This document shows, piece by piece, positions 1 to 8,267 of a stretch of 64,000 nucleotides of DNA (the first letter of the stretch is position 1; each line of letters starts with the position of its first letter). The position numbers and the translations under genes were made by a program. Origin of the DNA: CAVQFC01 sp036497895 (GTDB lineage: Bacteria; Acidobacteriota; Vicinamibacteria; Vicinamibacterales; CAVVIG01); contig DASXIR010000153.1 in the NCBI GenBank assembly GCA_036497895.1, forward strand, positions 12,965-76,964, written 5' to 3'. The notes beneath the pieces are model-generated. The model was not told where the DNA came from, did no database searches, and saw only the letters and a program-made list of their open reading frames with translations.

Positions 1-134
1 CACCGTTCCATCCCGGCCGGGGACGGTTCGCGCTCCGCCGAAAGACCGTTGAACGAAACCCGCGATCGGACTATTGTTTCACCGATATATTCCTCTCCAT
101 CCGGTCGCCGCCAACGCGACGAGGTGAGTCTGCA

Positions 135-770
135 ATGGAAGACATGAAGATGCTGGAAGAAACGGCCCAATCGGTCTCACGACGCGGTTTCATCAAGGGC
201 GTCATCGCGGCGGGCGCGGTCGCCTCCTCGTCGGCCTATTTGTTCCGGGGCACGACCACGCTGCACGGGCAACCGTCAGCTCCCGGCGCAGTCGAGCGAT
301 TGATCACGCTGAACGTCAACGGACAGGACCGTCGCGTCGACGTGATGAAGCAGGAAACGCTGGCCATGGTGCTGCGTTACAAGCTGGGGCTGACAGGCAC
401 CAAGCTTGGCTGCGACCGCGCCGAGTGCGGCGCCTGCACGGTGCTGATCGACGATGTGCCGCATTATTCGTGTTCGGTGCTTGCGCATACCACGCGCGGC
501 CAGAAGATCACGACGATCGAAGGCCTCGCCGATCCGACCACCGGCAAGCTGAGTCCGGTGCAGCAGGGCGTCGTCGACGAACAGGGCTTCCAGTGCGCGT
601 TCTGCATGCCCGGCTTCGTCATGGCGACTACCGGCTACCTGAAAACCAACCCCAATCCGACGCGTCAGGAGCTCGCACACGGCGTGTCGGGCAATCTGTG
701 CCGCTGCCAGGATTACGACAAGATTCTGACCGCGCTGATGCGCGGTGCCGAACATATGAGGAACGCGTGA
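135..770 (+). CDS. Tat-exported 2Fe-2S subunit of a molybdenum hydroxylase (PaoA/XdhC-like small subunit)
   Basis: Small iron-sulfur subunit that relays electrons from the molybdenum cofactor subunit to FAD. The N-terminus has a twin-arginine signal (RRGFIKG, residues 16-22) followed by an alanine-rich hydrophobic stretch, so the folded complex is probably exported. The plant-type [2Fe-2S] cysteines are C93, C98, C101 and C113. The second, all-alpha [2Fe-2S] domain has C154, C157, C189 and C191 (motifs CAFC and CRC). The length of 211 aa fits the exported form of the family. A GAGGTG ribosome-binding site lies about 8 nt before the ATG. The Mo subunit starts 2 nt after the stop, so this is the first gene of an operon. 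The substrate cannot be read from this subunit; an aldehyde or N-heterocycle is usual. Confidence 0.93.
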   Translation: MEDMKMLEETAQSVSRRGFIKGVIAAGAVASSSAYLFRGTTTLHGQPSAPGAVERLITLNVNGQDRRVDVMKQETLAMVLRYKLGLTGTKLGCDRAECGACTVLIDDVPHYSCSVLAHTTRGQKITTIEGLADPTTGKLSPVQQGVVDEQGFQCAFCMPGFVMATTGYLKTNPNPTRQELAHGVSGNLCRCQDYDKILTALMRGAEHMRNA

Positions 771-772
771 AA

Positions 773-3499
773 ATGGCTGACAACAAACTGATCGGCCAGA
801 ACTACACCACGCCCGACATCGTCGCCAAGGTCACTGGCAAGGCGAAGTACGCGGAGGACTACCGCATCGAAGGCATGCTGTTCGCGAAGCTGCTGGTCAG
901 CCCGATGCCGCATGCGCGCATCAAACGGATCGACACGACCGCTGCGATGGCGATGCCCGGAGTCAAGGCGATCCTGAGAGCCGAGGACATGCCTGGCGCC
1001 GCCGTCGGCGCGACGCTTGGCGAGGGTGTGCAGGCGTCGGCGCAGGCGGAGCGCGGCCTGACCGACGAGCCGTTGTATCAGGGCGAGCCGATTCTCGCGA
1101 TTGCCGCCGTTGACGAACTGACCGCGGCGCTGGCGATCGAAGCGATCGACATCGAGTTCGAACCACTTCCATTCGTCGTGGATCCGGTCGAATCGCTGCG
1201 TCCGGGCAGTCCGAATGCCCGCCACCAAGGCAACGTCTGGACGCGCCCCGCGGCGCCACCTGCGGCCCCCGGTGCTCGGGGACCGGCGAACAGCGCGGCC
1301 GGTGCCAACGCCGCCACAGGTGCGGCAGCCGGTGCCGCTGCCGGGACAACCACTCCCGCCGCTGCGGCACCCCGTCCGGCGGCCGCAGCCGGCGCAGCCC
1401 CTGCAGGTGAAGCGCGTGCCTCCGCTCCTGGTGCAGCGCCCGTTGCAGGCGCGGCGCCTGCTGCTGCCGCGGCCGCTGGTCGTGGTCGCGGCGGTCGTGG
1501 CGCGGCTGCCGGCGCACCGGCGCCGCCAGTCATCGCCGAATGGAAATGGACCGCAGACGACTTCACGAAGGCGGAGCCCGGTCAACTGCCGCTCGGTAAG
1601 GCCACCGATGAGTGGGCTTACGGCAACATCGAAGACGGGTTCAAGAAGGCTGCCCTGGTTCTCGACGAAACCTTCATGACCCAGTCGACCGGTCACCAGC
1701 CGCTCGAAACGCGGACGGCGATGGCCTATTGGCAGAACGGCAAGTGCTATCTGCACGGCTCGACGCAGAGCACAGTGCAGACCGTGGCGGCGTTCGCGCG
1801 ATGGGCCGGCATCACACCCGACAAGGTCGTGATGATTTCCGAGTTCACGGGCGGCGGCTTCGGCAGCAAGATTCCGGGCGCCATCTCGATGGCGATTCCG
1901 GCGCTGCTCTCGAAGAAAGCCAACGCGCCGGTGATGATGCGCATCACCCGCGAGGACGAGCACTTCATCGGCCGCGCCCGTCCCGGCATTCTGGCGCGCG
2001 TGAAGATCGGTTTCACCAAAGAAGGCCGCATCACCGCGGTCGACATGTACGCGATCTGCGACAACGGCCCTTACGACGCGCAGGGTGACGGCCGCTCGGC
2101 CGGCACCACGTCGTCTCTGGCGTATCAGCCCGAAGCGATGCGGTGGCGCGGTCTCACGGTGTTGACCAACACGCCGCCGAAGACGTCACAGCGCGCTCCC
2201 GGCGGGATGCAGGGCGTCGGCATCTTCGAACCGATTCTGACCAAGGCGGCGACGAAACTCGGCATCGATCAGGTCGAGCTCCGCATGATCAACGCGCCGG
2301 CCGGCAAGGCGCCGTTCGGACCGGCGTTGCCAAACGGCAAGCAGGCCTACGTGACCAGCGCCTTCGTCAAGGAAGCGCTGACGAGGGGGCGTGAAGAGTT
2401 CAAGTGGGACGAGAAGAAGGCCGCCTACAGCGGCAAGCGCCAAGGTACTAAGGCACGCGGCATCGGTGTGGCGGTCAGCCCGTTCTCGGGCGGCTCGATC
2501 GGGTTCGACGGTCTCTTCATCATCAAGCCGGACGGCCGCATCCAGTTCCAGTCGGGCATCGGCAACCACGGCACCCACTCCGTCTTCGACGTCCATCGTC
2601 AGGCGGCGCAGATGCTCGGCCAGCCCTGGGAACTGTGCGATGTCGTCTTCGGCAACACCGGCAAGAATCTGCCGTGGACGTCGATTTCGGCCGGCAGCCA
2701 GACCGCGCACGCGATGACGCGGGCGGCGCACGCGGCCGCCACTGACGCCATCAAGAAGCTGCAGGAAGTGGCGGCGAAGGCGCACGGCGGCAATCCCGAC
2801 GCCTACAAAGTCGCGGGCGGCAAGGTCACCGGACCGGGCGGCACCATGACCTTCGCGCAGGCAGCGCAGAAAGCCATCGAGTACGGCGGCAAATACGACG
2901 GTCACGAGCTGCCGGAAGACATCAACAACTTCACCAAGACCTCGGCGAAGAACCTGGTCGGCCTCGGGTTGATGGCGGTCGCCAAGGACGCCTATCCGCG
3001 CGACGGGCAGTCGCAGTCCTACGTCGCCGGCTTCGCCGAAGTCGAAGTGGACACGGAAACCGGCGTCGTGAAGGTGATCGACTACCTCGCGGTCGGTGAC
3101 GTCGGCACGGTGGTGAACCCGCGCAGTCTCAAGGGCCAGCTGTTCGGCGGGTCGATGCTCGGGCTCGGTCACGCCAAGACGCAGCGCTGGGCCTACGACC
3201 AGGAGTACGGCGTCGCGCTGGCGCGGCGTTTCTACCAGAACAAGCCGCCGACCATTCTGGACGCACCGCTCAACTACAACGGCATGGGACTCGACATTCC
3301 GGATCCGGAGACGCCGACCGGCGTCCGCGGCGTCGGCGAGCCTCCGGTCGGTGCGGCGTACGGCGCGATCATGAACGCGATTGCCGACGCGGTCGGCGAC
3401 GAGATCTTCCGTCGCTCGCCGGTGTCTGCGGACATCATCCTGAACGCGCTCGAGAACGGCGGAAAGCGGACGCACGAGCCGCTGACAGCTCACATCTGA
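773..3499 (+). CDS. Molybdopterin-binding subunit of xanthine dehydrogenase/aldehyde oxidoreductase family
   Basis: Catalytic subunit binding the molybdenum-pterin cofactor (908 aa from the ATG at 773, chosen because it follows the previous stop by 2 nt; the open frame extends upstream only as a shadow). Family landmarks are a GGGFGSK motif in the middle of the protein, the QRAPGG segment near the cofactor, and the C-terminal GVGEPPVGAAYG motif carrying the catalytic glutamate. It has no signal of its own, so it would be carried through the Tat system by the small subunit, as in E. coli PaoABC. An oddity is a low-complexity block rich in Ala, Pro and Gly, about 95 residues long (roughly 157-253), inserted between the N-terminal domain and the next conserved strand. 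The substrate is unknown. Confidence 0.93.
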   Translation: MADNKLIGQNYTTPDIVAKVTGKAKYAEDYRIEGMLFAKLLVSPMPHARIKRIDTTAAMAMPGVKAILRAEDMPGAAVGATLGEGVQASAQAERGLTDEPLYQGEPILAIAAVDELTAALAIEAIDIEFEPLPFVVDPVESLRPGSPNARHQGNVWTRPAAPPAAPGARGPANSAAGANAATGAAAGAAAGTTTPAAAAPRPAAAAGAAPAGEARASAPGAAPVAGAAPAAAAAAGRGRGGRGAAAGAPAPPVIAEWKWTADDFTKAEPGQLPLGKATDEWAYGNIEDGFKKAALVLDETFMTQSTGHQPLETRTAMAYWQNGKCYLHGSTQSTVQTVAAFARWAGITPDKVVMISEFTGGGFGSKIPGAISMAIPALLSKKANAPVMMRITREDEHFIGRARPGILARVKIGFTKEGRITAVDMYAICDNGPYDAQGDGRSAGTTSSLAYQPEAMRWRGLTVLTNTPPKTSQRAPGGMQGVGIFEPILTKAATKLGIDQVELRMINAPAGKAPFGPALPNGKQAYVTSAFVKEALTRGREEFKWDEKKAAYSGKRQGTKARGIGVAVSPFSGGSIGFDGLFIIKPDGRIQFQSGIGNHGTHSVFDVHRQAAQMLGQPWELCDVVFGNTGKNLPWTSISAGSQTAHAMTRAAHAAATDAIKKLQEVAAKAHGGNPDAYKVAGGKVTGPGGTMTFAQAAQKAIEYGGKYDGHELPEDINNFTKTSAKNLVGLGLMAVAKDAYPRDGQSQSYVAGFAEVEVDTETGVVKVIDYLAVGDVGTVVNPRSLKGQLFGGSMLGLGHAKTQRWAYDQEYGVALARRFYQNKPPTILDAPLNYNGMGLDIPDPETPTGVRGVGEPPVGAAYGAIMNAIADAVGDEIFRRSPVSADIILNALENGGKRTHEPLTAHI

Positions 3500-3502
3500 C
3501 GA

Positions 3503-3595
3503 CTGCAAAATGCCGAATGCAAAGTGCAAATTGCACGGCTCGGAAATTGTCCAATGCAAATCTGCAATTAGCAATTTGCAATCAGCAATTATGAG
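3503..3595. repeat. A/T-richer degenerate 7-bp tandem repeat in operon spacer
   Basis: The spacer between the Mo and FAD subunit genes is built from degenerate heptamers, first TGCAAAT-like (3503-3536), then TGCAATT/AGCAATT-like (3554-3591). It is markedly lower in GC than the flanking genes. The GAGGG ribosome-binding site of the FAD subunit gene sits at its downstream end (3593-3597). Similar 7-bp-period blocks with other unit sequences occur at 6917, 40620 and 47205. Confidence 0.7.
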
Positions 3596-3604
3596 GGACG
3601 CAAC

Positions 3605-4621
3605 ATGGCCGTAATTCGCGACGTAATGCCGGTGTTCGAGCTGTATCAGCCGGCGAGCATCGATGACGCGATCAAGCTGCTCGACAAGCACGGCGCCGAC
3701 GCCCTGGTGCTGGCGGGCGGTCTCGACAGCATGGACTGGCTCAAGGATCGGCTGAAGAAGCCCAGCGTCGTGGTCGACCTGGGACAGATCGCCGAGCTCA
3801 AAGGCGTGAAGGAACTGAACGGCGGGATCGAGATCGGCGCGATGACGCCGCTCACCCAGGTCGTCAAGAACCCGATCGTCCGCGAAAAGTTCAGCCTGTT
3901 GATGGAAGCGGCCGAGCTCGTCGCTTCGCCGCAGATTCGCAACCAGGGGACCATCGGCGGCAACGTGTCGCAGGACACCCGCTGCTGGTACTACCGCGGC
4001 GGCTGGAACTGCTACCGCGCCGGCGGCAACATCTGCTACGCCGACACGCCGACGGCGGTGAACCGCGAGCACGCGATCTTCGACGCCAACCGTTGCGTCG
4101 CCGTCAACCCATCGGACACCGCACCCGCGCTGGTCGCGCTCGACGCGTCGATGGTGATCCGCGGACCGAAGGGCGAGCGCGTCGTGCCGGCCGAGGAGTA
4201 CTGGCTCGGACCCGGGATCGACATCACCAAGATGAACATTCTCCAGCCGAACGAACTGCTCGTCGCCATCCGCATTCCGGCGACGATGGCCGGGGCGCAG
4301 TTCTATTTCGAGAAGGTGCGCGACCGCCAGGTGTGGGACTTCCCGCTCGTCAACGTGGCGGCGGCCATCGTCTACAACGGCGGCAAGATTGAGAAGGCGC
4401 GTCTGGTCTGCAACGCGGTCGCGGCCACGCCGAAGCGGCTCACGGCGGTCGAGACGGCGATCATCGGCAAGCCTCGCAACGAGGAGACGGCCGACATGGC
4501 GGGCAAGCTCGCGGTCGAAGGCGCGCAGACGCTGCGCCACAACGGCTACAAGGTGCCGCTCATGCGCAACCTGGTCAAGCGTGCGATTCGTGGTTCGGAG
4601 GGCTCTACATGGACGTCCTAA
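3605..4621 (+). CDS. FAD-binding subunit with PaoB-like [4Fe-4S] motif
   Basis: FAD subunit of the molybdenum hydroxylase (CO dehydrogenase M/PaoB type, 338 aa). It carries the flavin-binding LVLAGGLDS segment (around 35-42) and the IRNQGTIGGNV motif (111-121), both typical of the family. Between them and the second FAD lobe lie four cysteines, C127, C136, C144 and C164, in a context (RCWYYR, then CYRAGG, then CY, then RCVAV) very like the loop that holds an extra [4Fe-4S] cluster in E. coli PaoB and in 4-hydroxybenzoyl-CoA reductase. This suggests a longer electron wire than in classical xanthine dehydrogenase. The 3' end overlaps the cytochrome b gene by 13 nt, which implies translational coupling. 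Confidence 0.92.
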   Translation: MAVIRDVMPVFELYQPASIDDAIKLLDKHGADALVLAGGLDSMDWLKDRLKKPSVVVDLGQIAELKGVKELNGGIEIGAMTPLTQVVKNPIVREKFSLLMEAAELVASPQIRNQGTIGGNVSQDTRCWYYRGGWNCYRAGGNICYADTPTAVNREHAIFDANRCVAVNPSDTAPALVALDASMVIRGPKGERVVPAEEYWLGPGIDITKMNILQPNELLVAIRIPATMAGAQFYFEKVRDRQVWDFPLVNVAAAIVYNGGKIEKARLVCNAVAATPKRLTAVETAIIGKPRNEETADMAGKLAVEGAQTLRHNGYKVPLMRNLVKRAIRGSEGSTWTS

Positions 4622-5457
4622 GATGGGGACGGAATCCATGGGGGCAGTGGGTTCTCACCCACGTCTCGTGGAGTCTGTTCTGGGCAGCGTTGTTCGCCGG
4701 CGTGCTGTTCTTCGTCGCGCACGCCAGCTACATGCTGTTCTCCGCGCACCGCAAGCGCGCCTCGAGTGAGACCGACGCGCTTGAAGCGAAGTACAAGAAC
4801 CTGCCGCCTAAAATCGAGCGGCATTCGCTGGTGGCGCGCCTGTTTCACTGGGTGATGGCCGCGTCGATGTTCACGCTGCTGTTCACGGCGTTTCTCCCGA
4901 TCGCCGGCATCAGGTTCCCCTGGGTGCAGTGGCACTGGATCGCGGGCATCGTCCTGATCGCCTCGATCGTGTTCCACATCTTCCACGCCACGTTCTTCCT
5001 GGACTTCTGGTCGATCTGGATCGGTCCGAAGGACATTCCGGAGATGAAGGCCGACCTGCTGCGCGAATTCGGTCAGGACGTGCCGGGACCGAAGTCGGGC
5101 AAGTATCCGATCGGCAACCGTCTCTATCACCTCGCGATCGTGTTTGCCGGCCTCGGCGCCTCGATCACCGGCGCGCTGATGATTCCGCGCATTCGCACCG
5201 GTATCGTCACGCGCAATCCGTACTATCTCAGCGACTTCGTGTGGGGCATCACCTACGTGACCCACGGCCTGGCCGGCGTCGGCCTGGTCGGCCTGGTCAT
5301 CGCGCACGTGTACTTCGCGATCCGGCCGGAGAAGCTCTGGATCACCAAAGCGATGATCTTCGGCTACATCACGCGCCGTCAGTATCTGGAGCACCACGAG
5401 CCGTCGCGCTGGGTGGTCGCGCCTGACGGCTCCAGCAAGTCCGCGGGCCCGGTGTGA
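4609..5457 (+). CDS. Membrane cytochrome b (formate dehydrogenase gamma/hydrogenase cytochrome b-like)
   Basis: Integral membrane protein of 282 aa with about five hydrophobic helices (near 18-43, 78-98, 106-130, 172-192 and 212-238). Histidines suitable as haem b ligands lie inside or at the edge of helices: H80, H109, H123, H126, H174, H219 and H233. The overall plan matches the cytochrome b/b6-fold subunits that take electrons from a periplasmic dehydrogenase to quinone. It overlaps the FAD subunit gene by 13 nt, so it is very probably the membrane electron acceptor of the exported molybdenum hydroxylase. That role is an inference from the operon; the haem assignment is from pattern only. 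Confidence 0.82.
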   Translation: MDVLRWGRNPWGQWVLTHVSWSLFWAALFAGVLFFVAHASYMLFSAHRKRASSETDALEAKYKNLPPKIERHSLVARLFHWVMAASMFTLLFTAFLPIAGIRFPWVQWHWIAGIVLIASIVFHIFHATFFLDFWSIWIGPKDIPEMKADLLREFGQDVPGPKSGKYPIGNRLYHLAIVFAGLGASITGALMIPRIRTGIVTRNPYYLSDFVWGITYVTHGLAGVGLVGLVIAHVYFAIRPEKLWITKAMIFGYITRRQYLEHHEPSRWVVAPDGSSKSAGPV

Positions 5458-5861
5458 GCGCCGAGGTCACGACCACCGACCTCAGTAGTCGGATCAATAC
5501 CATCGAAGAGGCGTACGAGTTCATGCTCGCCTACGCCGCCCAGGGGCTTTCCACCGATCAGGGGAGCGACGTCGGCAGTCAGGCGCGGCAATTCCTGCAG
5601 CGCTGCGACGCCGCGCTCGCTGGTCTCGGCTCGTTCCTCACCGGGTTCGTCGTCGAAAGCGCGCTCGAGCCGGCGGCGGCCTATCAGGCGTTCATCGCCG
5701 TCATCGATCGAGATGCCCGCGATGCGCAGGCGGCGGTGCAGCTGGTGCTGGCACAGCGGGCAATCAGCTCGGCGCTGGTCGACAACCTCAACGCGTCAAT
5801 CCACCTGCGCGCGCTGCTCACCGACCTCTTCCTCATCGACGAAGTCCTCAAACATCGGTAA
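5454..5861 (+). CDS. Hypothetical small helical protein, last gene of the Mo-hydroxylase operon
   Basis: A 135-aa soluble, acidic, alanine/leucine-rich protein that looks all-helical. I recognise no family. The GTG start overlaps the cytochrome b stop by 4 nt (GTGA), and a hairpin follows 11 nt after its stop, so it closes the operon. It has no cysteines that would suggest a cluster and no signal peptide. A chaperone or regulatory role for the enzyme complex is possible, but nothing in the sequence shows it. Confidence 0.7.
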   Translation: MSAEVTTTDLSSRINTIEEAYEFMLAYAAQGLSTDQGSDVGSQARQFLQRCDAALAGLGSFLTGFVVESALEPAAAYQAFIAVIDRDARDAQAAVQLVLAQRAISSALVDNLNASIHLRALLTDLFLIDEVLKHR

Positions 5862-5868
5862 GTACCCC

Positions 5869-5892
5869 GTGGCGCAGGGCTTCACCCCTGCG
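5869..5892 (+). repeat. GTGG-headed REP-like hairpin/possible terminator
   Basis: GTGG (5869-5872) is followed directly by a perfect 7-bp inverted repeat, CGCAGGG (5873-5879) and CCCTGCG (5886-5892), with a 6-nt loop. It lies just past the stop of the operon. There is no T-run. The GTRG head plus palindrome is the layout of REP elements; three similar elements occur elsewhere in the window. Confidence 0.55.
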
Positions 5893-7277
5893 TCCGCGAG
5901 CATGAGTTCTCACTTGCGGCGCGTGCGCTGGTCAGCTCCCGCGAGCGTGATGCTGCGTCTGCGTCGCGACGATGGTGTCGCCGCCGGCCTCCACTTCGCG
6001 TGCCGGGAAGTTGGCCTCAGCTCGTACCCTTCGGCGGCGCGGCGACTATCGGGTTATTCCCTCAACGGCCACTCACGCAAACATCGCTATAGCTTGCTTC
6101 AAAACCACGGATCGCGGAGGACGAAGTCGCCGCGATGAATCGCTGCGCCCAACTTCCTGCTTCGCACTGCCATCGGCACGCTCAGAGTCGGTCCGGCGAC
6201 GACACCACGTCACGCCGCTGACAACGTCAATATCGACGCGAAACTCGCGGATGTGCAGCGAAGTCGATTCGCTCAAACTTCGACGCGCGATCGACTTCCA
6301 GAACCACCTGAGACGAGCGCCGAATACATCGAAGGCAATCGAGTCTCTGCTGCAAACCGGAAGCGCGTCCGACCGGCCAGAACCGTCGTAAACTCCTCAG
6401 ACCCAAACGGAGCCGCGGTCTGGGTTGAGGGATTCTGAAACGATGCAGCGGGTCGACCATAACGTGAACACGTTGTTCCTACGACGATGAGCGATTCCTC
6501 TGACGGATCATTTGGACAACAGCTCGTGTCACTCAAAACGTCCTTCACAGACTCGAACGGGAATTCGCGAACTCTCACCTGCCAGCGACGATGGCTCGTG
6601 GGCGGCGCCACCGCCTCGACATCTTGAAGCGGCTCGGAAGCCGACATCTTCGCTGGCCCTTCGAAGATCGAGTTCTTGTTTGGCTCCTTCCGAACATGGA
6701 GCGGAAATCACGAGAGTTTCACTCCTCCACAGGTGGCGACCTCTCCAGCGTTTTCGCAGAACATCAACTCGCTCATATAGACGAGGCTCTGACTGAAGAA
6801 CTGTTGGCGCGCTTGGATTCATAGTTCTGGCATTCGCGCGACACACCGCCGCGCCGGGTGTCACGGGTCGTGACCGCAGCGACCCTCGGGCCTCGCGTAT
6901 CGACGGACGAACCGTCATGGCTGATGGCTAACGGCTGATGGCTATGGTCGAGCGCTGGCGAACGCACGCGGTGGGTGTCACGGGTCGTGACCGCAGCGAC
7001 CTCGGGCTTCGCGTGCGCGAGCGTCAGACGGCAAACGCATCCGCAAGCGTCACCTGGCGCGGCGCCGTTGATTCGCCACTGACGATCGGATCACCTGGTG
7101 GCCCAACTGATTGTCAGATGTCGTGCGGATCACGTCAGGCGACGCGTGGACCGTCAGGTCAGCGCTGGAGGATGCGTTTGCCACGCGAGCCGTCCGCGGG
7201 AGCAAGGGCACTCGCGACAGTCGGCGCGTGCAGGCGTGCGGTGAACGTCGCTCGGCTGAAGCCTCGGCGCGTCGCAG
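5893..7277. other. 1.4-kb stretch without a convincing gene; repeats and a weak coding-like tract
   Basis: This is the only long gene-poor stretch. No frame shows clear protein-family similarity, and GC skew by codon position is weak. The best candidate is a rightward frame open from about 6500 that contains an ATG at 6591 and ends at 6824. Read from about 6510 it gives a plausible amphipathic polypeptide (segments such as VLHRLEREF, LDILKRLGS, EDRVLVWLLP, IDEALTEELL). It has no recognisable domain or obvious ribosome-binding site and could be the tail of a decayed gene. A 43-bp direct repeat and a heptamer block lie between 6856 and 7014. From 7015 to 7277 I see nothing. Confidence 0.4.
6856..7014. 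repeat. 43-bp direct repeat (6856-6898 and 6973-7014), each with an internal perfect palindrome
   Basis: The two copies differ by one indel and one substitution and are 117 nt apart. Each contains GTCACG, a 3-nt GGT loop, and CGTGAC (6860-6874 and 6977-6991), a perfect 6-bp inverted repeat. A degenerate 7-bp tandem repeat (ATGGCTG/ATGGCTA-like, 6917-6945) sits between them. The function is unknown. Confidence 0.75.
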
Positions 7278-8267
7278 CTAGTAGTTCTTCTCCCACGCCG
7301 CGAAGATCTTCGAACTGCCTTCCATCAGTGCCTGATGGACATGGGCGTGCTCGGTGGCCATCTGGCCATCGACGTAGTCGCGGAACAGTTTCGACTTGTA
7401 GATCCCGAGCGTCAGCGTTTCCATCATGTCCGACGTGCCGTAGAGCGGGTCGGGGACATTCGTTCCGAAGTCGAACACCTTCTTCGCTCGCGCGCCGGCC
7501 ACGAACTCCATGTCGCAGCGAACCTCGTTGTTGTCGCGCAGCAGGAACGAGAACGTCTTGATCGCCCAGTCGAACTTGCCGGGACCGAATCCGAAGAAAT
7601 TCGGGATCGGCGCGAAGTCGATGAACGGGTAGCCGATCGCGACCTCGAGCTTGTAACCCGGCTTCGGATTCGAGATGACGTGGACGAAGTCCGGATGCTG
7701 AACGACGGCGACCGCCTCCTTCAGCACCTTCTTCATCGGCCCGAGATAGATGACGAAGTCGTGGAGAAAGATCGTCAGCAGCGACCAGCGGTACTTGCTG
7801 CCGATCTCGCGCCAGTCGCGCGCGACCGCGACCTGATCGGCGGAGTACTTGCCGCAGGTGCCGTCCGCCTCGCAGTAGATCATCTGCTGCATGGTGAAGC
7901 CGCCCGGATCGCCATCCGGATAGACCCACGACGAGGTATTCAGAAAGTGCTTGAAGACATATTCCTTCAGGCGTTCCTCGGGATTCGAGCCTGAGATCTT
8001 GCCGAACTCCACCTCTTGAATGCAGCCCAGCGCAGACAACTTCTGGTCGCTGATCGTCACGTCGGCGAAGTAGCCCCAGGCCTTGTTCGCGAGTGCGTAC
8101 GGCCGGTTCAACTCCAACGCGAATTTCTGGATGGTCCGCGATCGATCGCGCGACCAGCGTTCGAGCTGGAGCCCCTTGACGATCGCGAGTTCTGATTTCT
8201 CGACCAGAAACCGGTCGTGCGCCGAAAAGCCGGCCGGAACGATGGGAGTTGAACGCGTGGCAGTCAT
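7278..8267 (-). CDS. Unknown protein sharing a domain with the C-terminal half of the 30711-33020 protein
   Basis: A soluble 329-aa protein of no family I recognise. Reading by eye, its body aligns with the C-terminal part of the large unknown protein at 30711-33020: both have a GYF/GFF strand followed by an LxxxGxxQxxxF segment, and both contain REIGSKY followed by a tryptophan. The start at 8267 overlaps the CRTAC1 stop by 4 nt (ATGA), so it is translated with the CRTAC1 gene. The partner domain is also encoded in the second UbiB/DUF1702-like cluster, which argues that both loci serve one process. No signal peptide or membrane segment is evident. Confidence 0.75.
   Translation of the reverse strand: MTATRSTPIVPAGFSAHDRFLVEKSELAIVKGLQLERWSRDRSRTIQKFALELNRPYALANKAWGYFADVTISDQKLSALGCIQEVEFGKISGSNPEERLKEYVFKHFLNTSSWVYPDGDPGGFTMQQMIYCEADGTCGKYSADQVAVARDWREIGSKYRWSLLTIFLHDFVIYLGPMKKVLKEAVAVVQHPDFVHVISNPKPGYKLEVAIGYPFIDFAPIPNFFGFGPGKFDWAIKTFSFLLRDNNEVRCDMEFVAGARAKKVFDFGTNVPDPLYGTSDMMETLTLGIYKSKLFRDYVDGQMATEHAHVHQALMEGSSKIFAAWEKNY

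Noticed and set aside
2186..4639. 817-aa leftward open frame across the Mo-hydroxylase genes
   Set aside because: It lies opposite well-conserved genes, is arginine/valine/histidine-rich as antisense of GC-rich codons, and matches no family.
5862..7277. tRNA or structured RNA gene in the gene-poor stretch
   Set aside because: I found no cloverleaf, T-arm GTTCRA motif or CCA-like end; only short hairpins.
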